Positions 43,405 through 52,760 of a stretch of 64,000 nt of DNA are shown piece after piece. The translations under genes and the position numbers were made by a program. Where the stretch lies: the NCBI GenBank assembly GCA_021824145.1, contig JAKALM010000004.1, positions 62,001 through 126,000 of the forward strand. The letters run 5' to 3'. The stretch is from Bacteroidota bacterium (GTDB lineage: Bacteria > Bacteroidota > Ignavibacteria > Ignavibacteriales > Ignavibacteriaceae). The notes under the pieces were generated by a model. That model saw nothing but the letters and a program-made list of their open reading frames with translations. It made no database searches and was not told where the DNA came from. Every line of letters starts with the position of its first letter. Position 1 is the first letter of the stretch.

Positions 43405-45039
43405 CTATTCAACTGTTAAATAGACAGTGTCTGAAGGGATTTCTGGTTTGACAATTAGAACATCCTCTTTTAATAATGCAACTTTACCAGGTTCCATTCC
43501 TTTCTTTTTTACAACATATTTTTTTTGAGTAAATGATACAGGTGCTAATCCACTAGTCTTTGCTTTACTGTGATAAGCAGCTAAAGAAGCTGCTTTCTTT
43601 AAAATATTTTTGGGTATAACTTCTTTTGTGTTTTCTACTCTTAATACTACGTGAGAGCCAGCAACGCTTCTTGCATGAAACCAATAATCATTTTGTTTTG
43701 CAAACTGGATGGTTAATAAATCATTATTCTTGCTGTCTTTGCCAACATAAACATGATATTTCCCTTCAATTAAATAATGCTTAAACTTACTTTGAATGTC
43801 ATCTTTCTTAGGATTTTTTTCTTGCTGATTTAATTTTAATTCATTCATAATTAATTCATAATTTTCATTTGAAATTTCTGATAAAAATTTTTCCTCAATT
43901 GCTTTTAACTTTTTGTACTGCTTTGTTAAATTGCTATACAGTTCTTTAGATTTGTCAAATTTTATTTTATCACTTTTGGCTTTATCAAAATATTTATTAA
44001 TGTTCATTTGAGGAGAAATATTTCTATCCAATTTAATATTTATTAAAGTATTTCCATCATAAATATCTTTTACTTCTATATTTTCCATTCCAGTTCTTAT
44101 TAAATTAATATTTACCAACAAAAGATTTCCTAATTTTTGGTATTCATCTGTTCTGCATCCTCTTTCAATTGAAGTTTTAACGTTGTTAATTTTGTTTGAT
44201 AATTTTTCTAAAGAATTTTCTAAATAATTACGGATTATTTTTCTTTTTGATTCAACAATTTCAAAATAATATTTTTTACTTATAAAATAATTTAAAGCAG
44301 AAATTAAATTTCCAAATAATTTAGTCTCATCAAATTTAAATATATTAAATGATTCAATAATTAGATTAATATCATGTGTTTGATTATCCATGCTAACAAC
44401 TGGATTTCCAACTTCAATCTCTTTTATAATCTTTTTGAGTTCTTTTATTATTTCGTGTTCGTTTTGATAGGAGGTTCTATTCTCTAATTCAAATATTATT
44501 TCTTTGCTGATTATTGGATATTTTTTCTTTATATCAATTTTGTATTCATGAAAGTTTTCAATCTTAAACTCAGGTATATTGAAATATGATATGAATTTTG
44601 TCGAATTGATTTCGTTAATAAATGATTCATCAGAATATCCATCCGGCATTTTTTTGAAATTAGTAATTTTATTTTTCGAATCGACTAAGCATACATTTGT
44701 AAATTTACCGCGAATTGAAAAATAGAAATTACATTTATCTGTTTTTATCTTGATTATTCTATCGTTCTCCGCAATCTCTAAAAGAATTAATTTTAATGGT
44801 AAATAATTTTCAAAAAAATCTAGAGTATTTTTTTTAGCTCTATTAAATTTTTCTTTTACCGTAAAGTAAGGAAATCCAGGATTTACAGAAATTTCAATTA
44901 ATTTTTCTTCTCCATTTTTATTTAGAATAAATATAAGTTTATCCTTATCTTGCGAAAAAATTGAAGTTATCATAAAATCTTGTATTATTTTATTTGCTTC
45001 AATGACAATTCTATTTAGGAAAAAATAATTTTTATACAT
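43405..45039 (-). CDS. rqcH: NFACT-family ribosome quality-control protein RqcH
   Basis: 544 residues. Domains: NFACT-N (~1-170), helical coiled-coil region (~240-410), NFACT-R (~425-540). The 'DR' pair needed for alanine tailing is present at 93-94 ('ENDRIIKI'). The NFACT-R motif 'YWFHARSVAGSHVVLR' and 'KAASLAAYHSKAK' are clear. In bacteria RqcH binds stalled 50S subunits and adds C-terminal alanine tails to nascent chains. The NFACT-N sequence is otherwise divergent ('SIRGKFTNVCLVD' in place of the usual MGRHSNIIL-type phrase). It is not close to other quality-control genes here. Confidence 0.9.
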   Translation of the reverse strand: MYKNYFFLNRIVIEANKIIQDFMITSIFSQDKDKLIFILNKNGEEKLIEISVNPGFPYFTVKEKFNRAKKNTLDFFENYLPLKLILLEIAENDRIIKIKTDKCNFYFSIRGKFTNVCLVDSKNKITNFKKMPDGYSDESFINEINSTKFISYFNIPEFKIENFHEYKIDIKKKYPIISKEIIFELENRTSYQNEHEIIKELKKIIKEIEVGNPVVSMDNQTHDINLIIESFNIFKFDETKLFGNLISALNYFISKKYYFEIVESKRKIIRNYLENSLEKLSNKINNVKTSIERGCRTDEYQKLGNLLLVNINLIRTGMENIEVKDIYDGNTLINIKLDRNISPQMNINKYFDKAKSDKIKFDKSKELYSNLTKQYKKLKAIEEKFLSEISNENYELIMNELKLNQQEKNPKKDDIQSKFKHYLIEGKYHVYVGKDSKNNDLLTIQFAKQNDYWFHARSVAGSHVVLRVENTKEVIPKNILKKAASLAAYHSKAKTSGLAPVSFTQKKYVVKKKGMEPGKVALLKEDVLIVKPEIPSDTVYLTVE

Positions 45040-45081
45040 GCCAATCGAACAATAAATTGATATTCTGAGATAAAAGATAAT

Positions 45082-45119
45082 AAAAAAAATCCCCGTGTTT
45101 CTAAATAAACAACGGGGAT
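45082..45119 (-). terminator. Rho-independent terminator of the peptide transporter
   Basis: The stem ATCCCCGT (45089-45096) pairs with 45112-45119, extended by GTTT/AAAC (45097-45100 with 45107-45110) around one bulged base. The A-run at 45082-45089 is a U-tract on the minus strand. It lies just past the stop at 45141 of the transporter gene. Confidence 0.9.
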
Positions 45120-45140
45120 AAATAATTCATACTTCTAAAA

Positions 45141-46640
45141 TTATTCAGAAACTACTTTTAATTTTTTTAAGAAAAGCAAAACAAGTCCAGCAGAAATTAA
45201 AGAACAAACTAATAACAATAAAAAGAATTGCCAAAGCTGCCAGTTCTCATAAAATCTGCCAACAAAACCTGATAAATAACTTCCAGCTGCAGTGGCAACA
45301 AACCAGCCGCCCATCATTAAGCCTTTCATTTTGGGCGGCGCTACTTTGGAAACAAAAGAAAGCCCCATCGGACTTAAAAATAATTCAGCAATGGTCATTA
45401 CAAAATAAGATGAAATTAACCAATATGGTGTAACTTTCGAAAATGAACCGGAAATTGATGAGCCAACTTTTGGTAAACTGAATGCGGCAACTATCATAAT
45501 TAAATTTGCTAAAGCAGTTACCACCATTGCTAAACCAATTTTTCCAGGAGTAGACGGCTCTTTAGATTTTTTATTTAACCATGCAAAAAATCCTACAATA
45601 AGTGGAGTTAAGAAAACAATAAACATCGGATTAAAAACTTGAAAGCTTTCTGGAGAAATATGATTTGAGTTTGAAAGTGTATTTACTTTGAAAATTATTA
45701 TTACAATTGCAATCAAAATTACAGCAAGGCTTGTAACTCTAATTTTAATATTGGATTTCTTATTCAATAATCCAACTAATCCTAAAATTATGGCAATCAA
45801 TGAAAATAATGATACCGGATCAAATAAAAGAAAAGTTATGTTATCAACATAATCTTGAGTATAGTTTTGTGCAAACAATGTTAAAGTAAAACCATTTTGA
45901 TAATAAACCATCCAAAAGAAAATTACTATTGCAAAAGTAATAAGTAGTGCAATAATTCTATCTTTTTCCTGTTTTTTAGTTAGAATAACATCTCTGTGTT
46001 CATTTCCTTTATCTTTTGATTTATAATCAGCACTTTTGTAATGCTTTCTGAATGTAGTAAAAATTATTACCGAAATTATCATTCCTATTGCGGCTAAACC
46101 AAAGCCGGCATTATATCCTTCAGAAAGTGTTGTATGAAAAGTACTAATCATATAATCCTTAATTTCAACTGCTGCAATCGGCGCAAAGAATGCGCCAATA
46201 TTTATTCCCATATAAAAAATATTATATGCAGCATCTTTTAGCGAACCATTTGCGTGTGAATAAAGATTTCCGACTAAAACTGAAATGTTGGCTTTAAATA
46301 ATCCGTTTCCAATTACAGCAACAATTAATGCAAAATATAAGAAAGAAGGATCTTTAGTCGGAATAGCCATTAAAGCATAACCTAACGATAAAGTTAATGC
46401 GCCAATAATAATTGTTTTACTATAACCTAAAACATTATCTGCAAGCCATCCTCCAATCAAAGGTGTAAAATATACTCCGCCTAAAAATAATCCATATACA
46501 TTTCCAGTTACCGTATCTGACCAATGAAAATTTTCACTTAAGTAAAGAACAAAAATTGCCATTACAGTGTAAAAGCCAAATCGTTCCCACATTTCTGTAA
46601 AAAACAAAACAAACAAACCTTTAGGATGATCTTTAAACAT
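45141..46640 (-). CDS. POT/PTR2-family proton-coupled oligopeptide transporter
   Basis: 499 residues with ~12-14 hydrophobic segments. The family signature near the N-terminus is 'FFTEMWERFGFYTVMAIFVL' (ExxERFxYY type), followed by 'GGWLADNVLGYSKTII' and, in the later half, 'FFMVYYQNGFTLTLFAQNY' in part and 'ELFLSPMGLSFVSKVAP', matching the second PTR2 signature. It imports di- and tripeptides driven by protons. It is monocistronic, with its own terminator downstream and 235 bp of upstream AT-rich DNA. Confidence 0.94.
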   Translation of the reverse strand: MFKDHPKGLFVLFFTEMWERFGFYTVMAIFVLYLSENFHWSDTVTGNVYGLFLGGVYFTPLIGGWLADNVLGYSKTIIIGALTLSLGYALMAIPTKDPSFLYFALIVAVIGNGLFKANISVLVGNLYSHANGSLKDAAYNIFYMGINIGAFFAPIAAVEIKDYMISTFHTTLSEGYNAGFGLAAIGMIISVIIFTTFRKHYKSADYKSKDKGNEHRDVILTKKQEKDRIIALLITFAIVIFFWMVYYQNGFTLTLFAQNYTQDYVDNITFLLFDPVSLFSLIAIILGLVGLLNKKSNIKIRVTSLAVILIAIVIIIFKVNTLSNSNHISPESFQVFNPMFIVFLTPLIVGFFAWLNKKSKEPSTPGKIGLAMVVTALANLIMIVAAFSLPKVGSSISGSFSKVTPYWLISSYFVMTIAELFLSPMGLSFVSKVAPPKMKGLMMGGWFVATAAGSYLSGFVGRFYENWQLWQFFLLLLVCSLISAGLVLLFLKKLKVVSE

Positions 46641-46875
46641 TAGTTAACCTCGTATAAATAAAGTTGAAGGAAATTATTTTTAGGCATGAAGTAAAAGATG
46701 TATGAACATTTAAATAAGTTTTATTAGTTATCAGTTACATAAATTGAGTCAAATATAAATCAATTTTATTTTTTTTCATAATAAAAAAAATTAGTTATTT
46801 TGATTTGTATAACAATGTCTTTCTCATTTTAAGTCCGTTTTGTTGTTTAAGAAATGAGCATTTGATATATTTGAA

Positions 46876-47643
46876 ATGATGAAAAATCTAATACATAAGC
46901 CATTTATTAAGAAATTATTGATAGCTATTGCTAGTCTAGTCATTTTTGTTTGGTTAATGAATGTTGTAATAATGCCATGGTATGTAAGTTCGCCAGAACT
47001 AAAAGTTCCTAATGTGGTTGGAATGAAAGAAACTGATGCTATCACTAGTTTAAAAGCAAACAATTTAGATCCTCTTGTAAGTGACACAACTTTTGATGAA
47101 AAATTTCCTAGAGGCACAATAATTTATCAGCGACCTAACGCAGATGAGATTGTAAAAACTGGTAGAAGAATTTATTTGTTCGTTAGTGGAGGTGAACCTA
47201 CAGTTTCAGTTCCATCATTAAAAGGGAAGTCATTAATTGATGCAAGATTTGCGCTTGAAAGATTGGGCTTAAATTTAGGAAGAATTGATTCGGTTGCATC
47301 AGATAATCCTGTAAATATGATTTTTGATCAACAATACGCCATTGGAACGCCTTTAAAAAAAGGAGACTCAGTAGGTGTGTCATTATCGATAGGGCATTCT
47401 GTTGGTTCTATAACAGTACCAAATTTAATTGGAAAATCTCTTTCCGAAGCTGAAATAGTATTAGCCGATAGTTCACTAAAAGTTGGAAAAATTAATTATC
47501 AAACGTCCATTTCGTTGTTACCTAATACTGTGCTAGATCAATATCCAAGTAAAGGCAATAAAGCAAATCCTGGCGATGCAATAGATCTTTTTGTAACCAA
47601 AGCTCCCGAACCAAATAATCAAAATCCAAATTTGGAAAACTGA
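46876..47643 (+). CDS. Membrane-anchored protein with three PASTA domains
   Basis: 255 residues. One membrane segment near the N-terminus (~13-33, 'LLIAIASLVIFVWLMNVVIM'), then three PASTA repeats starting 'KVPNVVGMKETDA' (~42), 'SVPSLKGKSLIDARFAL' (~113) and 'TVPNLIGKSLSEAE' (~185). No kinase domain is attached, unlike Stk-type PASTA kinases. The extracytoplasmic part probably binds peptidoglycan or its fragments. The stop overlaps the first base of rpe, a coupling also common in Bacteroidota. Confidence 0.92.
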   Translation: MMKNLIHKPFIKKLLIAIASLVIFVWLMNVVIMPWYVSSPELKVPNVVGMKETDAITSLKANNLDPLVSDTTFDEKFPRGTIIYQRPNADEIVKTGRRIYLFVSGGEPTVSVPSLKGKSLIDARFALERLGLNLGRIDSVASDNPVNMIFDQQYAIGTPLKKGDSVGVSLSIGHSVGSITVPNLIGKSLSEAEIVLADSSLKVGKINYQTSISLLPNTVLDQYPSKGNKANPGDAIDLFVTKAPEPNNQNPNLEN

Positions 47644-48314
47644 TGGCATTATTAGCTCCTTCAATTTTGTCTGCTGACTTATCAAATCTTTCACAACAAA
47701 TACGTTTAGTTGAATTAGCTGGTGCCGATTGGATTCATTGCGATATTATGGATGGGCACTTTGTTCCAAACTTAACATTTGGCCCAATTATAGTTAAGGC
47801 AGCAAGAAAAGTTACTCAACTACCACTTGATGTACATTTGATGATAGAAAAGCCCGACAAATATTTGGAAGACTTTGTTAAATCTGGTGCCAATTCCATA
47901 ACAGTTCATCAAGAAGCGGTAATTCATTTAGATAGAACAATAAATCGAATAAAAGAATTAGGTGTAAAAGCTGGAGTTGCAATAAATCCATCTACCCCAG
48001 TAGATTTTATAAAAGAAATTATTGAAAAATTAGATTTAGTACTTATTATGTCCGTAAATCCTGGATTTGGAGGACAGCTATTTATTCCTAATACAATTAA
48101 CAAAATTAAAGAGTTGTTTGAATTAAGAAAGAAAAAAAAATCAAATTTAGTTATTGAAGTTGACGGTGGAATTGATAATAAAATTATTCAAAATGTTTTA
48201 GACGCTGGATGTGATGTATTTGTAGCTGGTTCATCAATTTTTAAATCAGACAACATTTCTGCCTCAACGGTTGAGTTGAAAAATTTAATAAAAGGAAAAG
48301 ATGACAAAAGATAA
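47643..48314 (+). CDS. rpe: Ribulose-phosphate 3-epimerase
   Basis: Interconverts ribulose-5-phosphate and xylulose-5-phosphate. TIM-barrel signatures: 'LAPSILSADLSNL', metal ligands His32 and Asp34 in 'WIHCDIMDGHFVPNLTFGP', His65 in 'LDVHLMIEKP', 'VNPGFGGQLF' and 'EVDGGID' with the second catalytic Asp. Length 223 residues. It starts at the last base of the PASTA gene and overlaps nagA by 14 bp, so all three are probably co-expressed. Confidence 0.97.
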   Translation: MALLAPSILSADLSNLSQQIRLVELAGADWIHCDIMDGHFVPNLTFGPIIVKAARKVTQLPLDVHLMIEKPDKYLEDFVKSGANSITVHQEAVIHLDRTINRIKELGVKAGVAINPSTPVDFIKEIIEKLDLVLIMSVNPGFGGQLFIPNTINKIKELFELRKKKKSNLVIEVDGGIDNKIIQNVLDAGCDVFVAGSSIFKSDNISASTVELKNLIKGKDDKR

Positions 48315-49485
48315 AATTAAGAGATTAGCTTTAGTTGGCGGTACAATTATAACACCATTTAGAGTTGTAAAAAATGGCATAATTGTAATCGAAGGGAATA
48401 AAATTTCTGAGTTGGGAAAATCTGGTGATATTCATATTCCAGATGATTCTGAAATTATAGATGTTAGTGGAAGAATGATCTGTCCTGGATTTGTAGATTT
48501 ATTAGTCCATGGCGGCGGAGGTTTTGGATTTGCCGATGAAAATATTGAAAGTATAGAAAAAGTTTCAAAATATTCTCTAAAACATGGCTCAACTTCTGTC
48601 TTGGCTTCACTTTTTGCAAAACCTGAAAAACAGCTTTTAAAAGATTTAAGCAAATTAGCAGATTATATTGAAAGCCATCCAAACTCCAACATTCGCGGCA
48701 TTCACATGGAAGGTCCATATTTGAATAAAGAGTTCAAGGGTGCTATGAATGCAAACTATTTGTGGACTCCTACTGTTCAATCTTGGAATAAATTATGGGA
48801 AGCTTCAAAAGGTTATATTAAAATTATGACTATTGCACCTGAACTTCCAGGCGCTCAACAGGTAATGCGTGCAGCAGCTCAGCAAGGTGTTGTACTTTCA
48901 ATTGGACATTCTATGGCAACATACGATGAAATTGAAGTAGCAATTGACAATGGTGCAGCTCATGTTACACATATTTTCAATGCAATGAGTCCGTTCCATC
49001 ATAGGCATCCAGGAATTATTTTAGGTGCTTTGTTAAGGAATGAATTAAAAATTGAATTGATAGCAGATACTTTGCATGTTCATCCAGCTGTAATGGAATT
49101 TATTTTGAAGATTAAAGGATCAAACGGAATTATTCTTGTCTCAGATTCAATTAGAGCAGGTGGAATGCACGAAGGAGAATATGAATTTGCTGATCAAAAA
49201 GTTTATATGAAAGCCAAAAAAGCTTATTTAGCTGATGGAACGCTTGCGGGCAGTACTTTAACACTAAATATGGCAGTTAAAAATATGGTTGAAACAGCTA
49301 ATGCTAAAATTACAGAAGCTATACGAATGGCTTCTCTTAACGGTGCAAAGGTTGTAAATTTTGAACATAAAAAGGGAATACTTGCTGTTGGAAAGGATGC
49401 AGATATTGTAATTTTAAATAACGATTATGAAGTTGAAACTACTATTTTGGGTGGAGAAATTGCATACCAAAAAGTTGAAGCATGA
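48301..49485 (+). CDS. nagA: N-acetylglucosamine-6-phosphate deacetylase
   Basis: Removes acetate from GlcNAc-6-phosphate, making the substrate of NagB. Amidohydrolase barrel: 'CPGFVDLLVHGGGGFGFAD' with the first His, 'GIHMEGPYLN' with the metal-binding Glu, 'IGHSMATYDE', 'VTHIFNAMSPFHHRHPG' and the catalytic Asp in 'LVSDSIRAGG'. Length 394 residues. A 14-bp overlap with rpe and a strong terminator right after it mark the end of the operon. The pathway partner nagB is ~7 kb away on the other strand. Confidence 0.95.
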   Translation: MTKDKIKRLALVGGTIITPFRVVKNGIIVIEGNKISELGKSGDIHIPDDSEIIDVSGRMICPGFVDLLVHGGGGFGFADENIESIEKVSKYSLKHGSTSVLASLFAKPEKQLLKDLSKLADYIESHPNSNIRGIHMEGPYLNKEFKGAMNANYLWTPTVQSWNKLWEASKGYIKIMTIAPELPGAQQVMRAAAQQGVVLSIGHSMATYDEIEVAIDNGAAHVTHIFNAMSPFHHRHPGIILGALLRNELKIELIADTLHVHPAVMEFILKIKGSNGIILVSDSIRAGGMHEGEYEFADQKVYMKAKKAYLADGTLAGSTLTLNMAVKNMVETANAKITEAIRMASLNGAKVVNFEHKKGILAVGKDADIVILNNDYEVETTILGGEIAYQKVEA

Positions 49486-49503
49486 TTTGATTAAACTTTA
49501 ATG

Positions 49504-49530
49504 AAGGTGACATTAAGTCACCTTTTTTTT
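49504..49530 (+). terminator. Rho-independent terminator after nagA
   Basis: The 8-bp stem AAGGTGAC (49504-49511) pairs with 49517-49524, with a 5-base loop, followed by a T-run to 49530. It is 18 bp past the nagA stop. Confidence 0.92.
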
Positions 49531-49655
49531 TAATTTAAAATAATGAAAATATATTTTTGAGATAATTCGATACAAATTAAATTAATTAAAAAATTGTTTA
49601 TATTTCAATTAGTGCTAAAAATATCAATCTGTTTTTATTTTTATCAGGAGAGTAA

Positions 49656-50810
49656 TTGATAATTCAAATTATAAATCTTTCTAATCGTGAAGTTTTTAAA
49701 AAGTATAGTTCTTTTTATAATTTCCATGATGATCATCAATTTGGATTAGTTGGTTTAGAAATAAGAGAGATTTCTTTTGAACTGTCTAAAGTCATTCAAG
49801 ATATAATATTTGAAGAAAAAGGATTTTGTTATACTTCTAAAAACTCACAAAATAAAATAACTCATTTTATTGTTTTAGATTTAATAAAAAACATTAAAAA
49901 CATCGCAAGAAAAATATTAAATTCGGGAAATGAGGAACTTGGTTTTAAGATTATAAACGTTATTAAAAATTATGAAGAATATAACTCTAAAATTTATAAA
50001 ATTGGTAATAGATATTTTAGTTTTGATCGATCTTACATAATGGGTATTTTAAATGTAACACCCGATTCATTTTCTGACGGAGGAAAATATTTTAAAGTTG
50101 AAGATGCAGTTAATCATGCATTAGATATGTTGAATGAAGGCGCCGATATTATTGATATTGGAGGTGAATCTACTAGGCCAGGAGCTGAAAAAGTTTCTAT
50201 TGATGAAGAACTAAGAAGAATTATTCCGGTGTTAGATGGAATTTTGGACAAAAAACCAGAAACAATTATTTCTATTGATACCACAAAAAAGATTATTGCT
50301 GAACATGCCCTTAACCATGGTGCTAAAATCATTAATGATATTAGTTCATTAACATTTGAACCTGAACTTATTGAGGTAATTAAAAAGTATGAAGCTTCTT
50401 TAATTCTAATGCATATGAAAGGTACCCCAAAGGATATGCAGAATAATCCTTATTATGAAAATGTTGTTAATGAAATTTATGATTTTCTTTTTAACAAAAT
50501 CCAAATTGTTGAAAATTTTGGGATTAAAAATATTTTTGTCGATCCTGGGATAGGATTTGGTAAAAGAGTTGAAGATAATTTTGAGCTAATAAAAAGATTA
50601 GAAGATTTTAAGAGTTTAGGCTATCCAATTTTGGTTGGCGTTTCGCGAAAATCATTTATTGGCAAAACTTTCAATCTTGAAATTTCTGAACGTGATACAG
50701 CTTCCGCTATAATTGAATCATTAGCTATAAAAAATGGAGCAAGAATTATTAGAACGCATAATATAAAAAATGGAGTTCAAGTAACTAAATTATTAAATCA
50801 ATTAGTTTAG
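49656..50810 (+). CDS. folP: Dihydropteroate synthase with N-terminal extension
   Basis: Joins p-aminobenzoate and hydroxymethyl-dihydropterin diphosphate. The catalytic barrel starts at ~residue 119 with 'YIMGILNVTPDSFSDGG', then 'DIGGESTRPGA', 'ISIDTTKK', 'INDISSL', 'LMHMKGTP', 'DPGIGFGK' and 'GVSRKSFI'. The 384-residue length exceeds the usual ~270-290: a ~118-residue N-terminal domain has no motif that I recognise and appears coding throughout. The start is a TTG with AGGAG just upstream. cdaA follows after 8 bp, a common partner of folP in bacteria. Confidence 0.94.
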   Translation: MIIQIINLSNREVFKKYSSFYNFHDDHQFGLVGLEIREISFELSKVIQDIIFEEKGFCYTSKNSQNKITHFIVLDLIKNIKNIARKILNSGNEELGFKIINVIKNYEEYNSKIYKIGNRYFSFDRSYIMGILNVTPDSFSDGGKYFKVEDAVNHALDMLNEGADIIDIGGESTRPGAEKVSIDEELRRIIPVLDGILDKKPETIISIDTTKKIIAEHALNHGAKIINDISSLTFEPELIEVIKKYEASLILMHMKGTPKDMQNNPYYENVVNEIYDFLFNKIQIVENFGIKNIFVDPGIGFGKRVEDNFELIKRLEDFKSLGYPILVGVSRKSFIGKTFNLEISERDTASAIIESLAIKNGARIIRTHNIKNGVQVTKLLNQLV

Positions 50811-50818
50811 TATAACCT

Positions 50819-51637
50819 ATGTTTGAGCTTTTTAAAATAGGATTTATCTCAGTAACGTTTACAGATTTATTAGATATTCTTATTGTAACATTTATTCTGT
50901 ATAAACTATATACCTTACTTAAAGGAACTATTGCTGCGCAAATATTTATTGGATTAATGATAATTCTACTTTTATCGTTTGCTGCACAAGCCGCAAATTT
51001 TAAAGAACTTAGCTGGCTATTAAAATTATTAACGGATATTTGGGTAATTGCCTTTGTCATTCTTTTCCAACCAGAGATTAGAAGATTATTAGTAATTGTA
51101 GCAAGAAACCCTTTCTTTAAGCTATTTGAAAAATCAGAAAGCCAGCAAGAAGCTCAAATCATTGCTGATGCCGCGTTTGAACTTTCACAAAAACAGCATG
51201 GTGCATTAATTATTGTTATTAAATCAACCGGAATAAGAGGATATGCAGAAACCGGAATTTTATTAAATGCTAAATTAAGTTCAGCTTTATTAGGAGCGAT
51301 ATTTTTCCCTCGTTCTCCGCTTCATGATGGAGCTGTACTAGTTAAAAATAATATAATTGAAGCCGCTAGATGTACACTTCCGCTTTCTTCAGTTACTTCT
51401 GTTAATGGTGAAAATTTAGGAATGAGACATCGTGCCGGATTGGGAATTTCTGAACAAGCTGATGTAATTAGCGTAATAGTATCTGAAGAAACAGGAAGCA
51501 TTTCTATATCCGAAGATGGAAAAATGATTAGAGGTTTGTCAAAAGAATCTCTTAAACAAAAATTATATAGATCAAATAAAACTCCATCCAAGAAAGGCTG
51601 GAAGAATTTGCTTGAACAACTTTTCAAAGAAAAATAA
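50819..51637 (+). CDS. cdaA: Membrane diadenylate cyclase CdaA
   Basis: Makes the second messenger c-di-AMP from two ATP. Three membrane helices in the first ~85 residues, then the DisA_N domain with the catalytic DGA (170-172, 'SPLHDGAVLV') and RHR (203-205, 'GMRHRAGLG') motifs. 'ILFQPEIRRLL' is the usual linker. Length 272 residues. It is placed right after folP. c-di-AMP typically controls potassium and cell-wall homeostasis. The GT2 gene overlaps its end by 26 bp. Confidence 0.95.
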   Translation: MFELFKIGFISVTFTDLLDILIVTFILYKLYTLLKGTIAAQIFIGLMIILLLSFAAQAANFKELSWLLKLLTDIWVIAFVILFQPEIRRLLVIVARNPFFKLFEKSESQQEAQIIADAAFELSQKQHGALIIVIKSTGIRGYAETGILLNAKLSSALLGAIFFPRSPLHDGAVLVKNNIIEAARCTLPLSSVTSVNGENLGMRHRAGLGISEQADVISVIVSEETGSISISEDGKMIRGLSKESLKQKLYRSNKTPSKKGWKNLLEQLFKEK

Positions 51638-52280
51638 AATCTGCGCTGTAATTCCTTTTTATAATGAAAGCAAATTCATTAATGAAATTATTAAAGAAAC
51701 TTTAAACTATGTCGATTTTATAATTGCAATAAATGATGGATCTACCGATGATTCTATTTCGAAAATTCCTAAGGAAGATAATGTTTTCTTAATTTCAAAT
51801 TCAGATAATCATGGTAAAGGATTTGCACTTAATCAAGGATTTAAAGAAAGTATATTATATAAATCTGATATTACAGTAACTATCGATGCTGATTTTCAAC
51901 ACGATCCTAAGTTAATTCCAGAATTAGTTTCTGCTATAGATACTTATGATATTGTAATTGGAAATAGATTAAAAAATATTCAACTGATGCCAGTGCAACG
52001 AATAGTTAGTAATAAATTAACATCTTTCTTTCTGAGCATAAAAACCGGACAAAAACTCTTAGATACTCAATGTGGATTTAGGGCCTATAGAACAAAATTT
52101 TTAATGTCAATTCTTCCATCAAAAAATGGTTTTGAAGCGGAAAGCCAAATTTTGGTTAATGCTGCTCGTAAAAATTATAAAATAGGATTTGTTGAAATTC
52201 CAACAATCTATGGAGCTGAAAACAGTAAAATGAAATCATTACAAGCAATCTCTGGTTTTATAAAAGTAATGCTAAGTTAA
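51612..52280 (+). CDS. Glycosyltransferase family 2 (dolichol-phosphate-mannose-synthase-like)
   Basis: 222 residues. GT-A fold motifs: 'CAVIPFYNES', 'AINDGSTDDS', 'GKGFALNQGF', the metal-binding DxD-like 'TIDADFQHDP', and 'TQCGFRAYRT' with 'FEAESQILV' typical of polyprenyl-phosphate sugar transferases. No C-terminal membrane helix is visible, so it may act at the inner membrane surface. The start is a TTG inside the end of cdaA (26-bp overlap); no ATG gives the same N-terminal motif. The sugar and acceptor are unknown. Confidence 0.88.
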   Translation: MNNFSKKNKICAVIPFYNESKFINEIIKETLNYVDFIIAINDGSTDDSISKIPKEDNVFLISNSDNHGKGFALNQGFKESILYKSDITVTIDADFQHDPKLIPELVSAIDTYDIVIGNRLKNIQLMPVQRIVSNKLTSFFLSIKTGQKLLDTQCGFRAYRTKFLMSILPSKNGFEAESQILVNAARKNYKIGFVEIPTIYGAENSKMKSLQAISGFIKVMLS

Positions 52281-52284
52281 TTTT

Positions 52285-52749
52285 ATGGCAAAGAAGAAAA
52301 AATGGGAAATTGATGACTTGGATGAGGATAAAAGCCTCACTGAAACTGCAAAAATTGTTCTTACACAAAAAATTAAGATATTAGAAATATCTTTAAAAAA
52401 ATATTTTAAAAATGATTCTGTAAATAACCTTCATGAGGTCAGAATTGCAATTAGAAGACTGCGGTATAACATGGAAATTTTCTTATCTTGTTTCAACAGA
52501 AAGAAATATTTAAAATTTTATAAAACCATTGTTCATTTGCAGGATTTAACTGGAAGCAAAAGAGATTATGATGTTCTTTTACAAAATATTGAAAAACTAT
52601 CTTCAGCAGAACAAATTGAACGTGACGAAAACTTAAATAATATAATAAAAGATAAAATTTCACATTTAAAAGAAACATTGAAAATAGAATTTGTAAAATT
52701 TTTAGAAAGCAAAGAATATAAAGATTTTCAAAAATTATTTTTAAAATAA
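52285..52749 (+). CDS. CHAD-domain protein
   Basis: 154 residues with the CHAD signature 'LHEVRIAIRRLRYNMEIF' (~48-66), containing the conserved histidine and arginines, then 'HLQDLTGSKRDYDVLL' with further basic residues. Shorter than the usual ~250-300, covering about half of the full helical bundle. CHAD domains bind polyphosphate. A lysine-rich start ('MAKKKKWEIDDLDEDKSL') precedes it. It lies 4 bp after the GT2 gene and 11 bp before the UPF0173 gene, so probably in one operon. No fused CYTH domain. Confidence 0.85.
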   Translation: MAKKKKWEIDDLDEDKSLTETAKIVLTQKIKILEISLKKYFKNDSVNNLHEVRIAIRRLRYNMEIFLSCFNRKKYLKFYKTIVHLQDLTGSKRDYDVLLQNIEKLSSAEQIERDENLNNIIKDKISHLKETLKIEFVKFLESKEYKDFQKLFLK

Positions 52750-52760
52750 AGGAGTTAATT

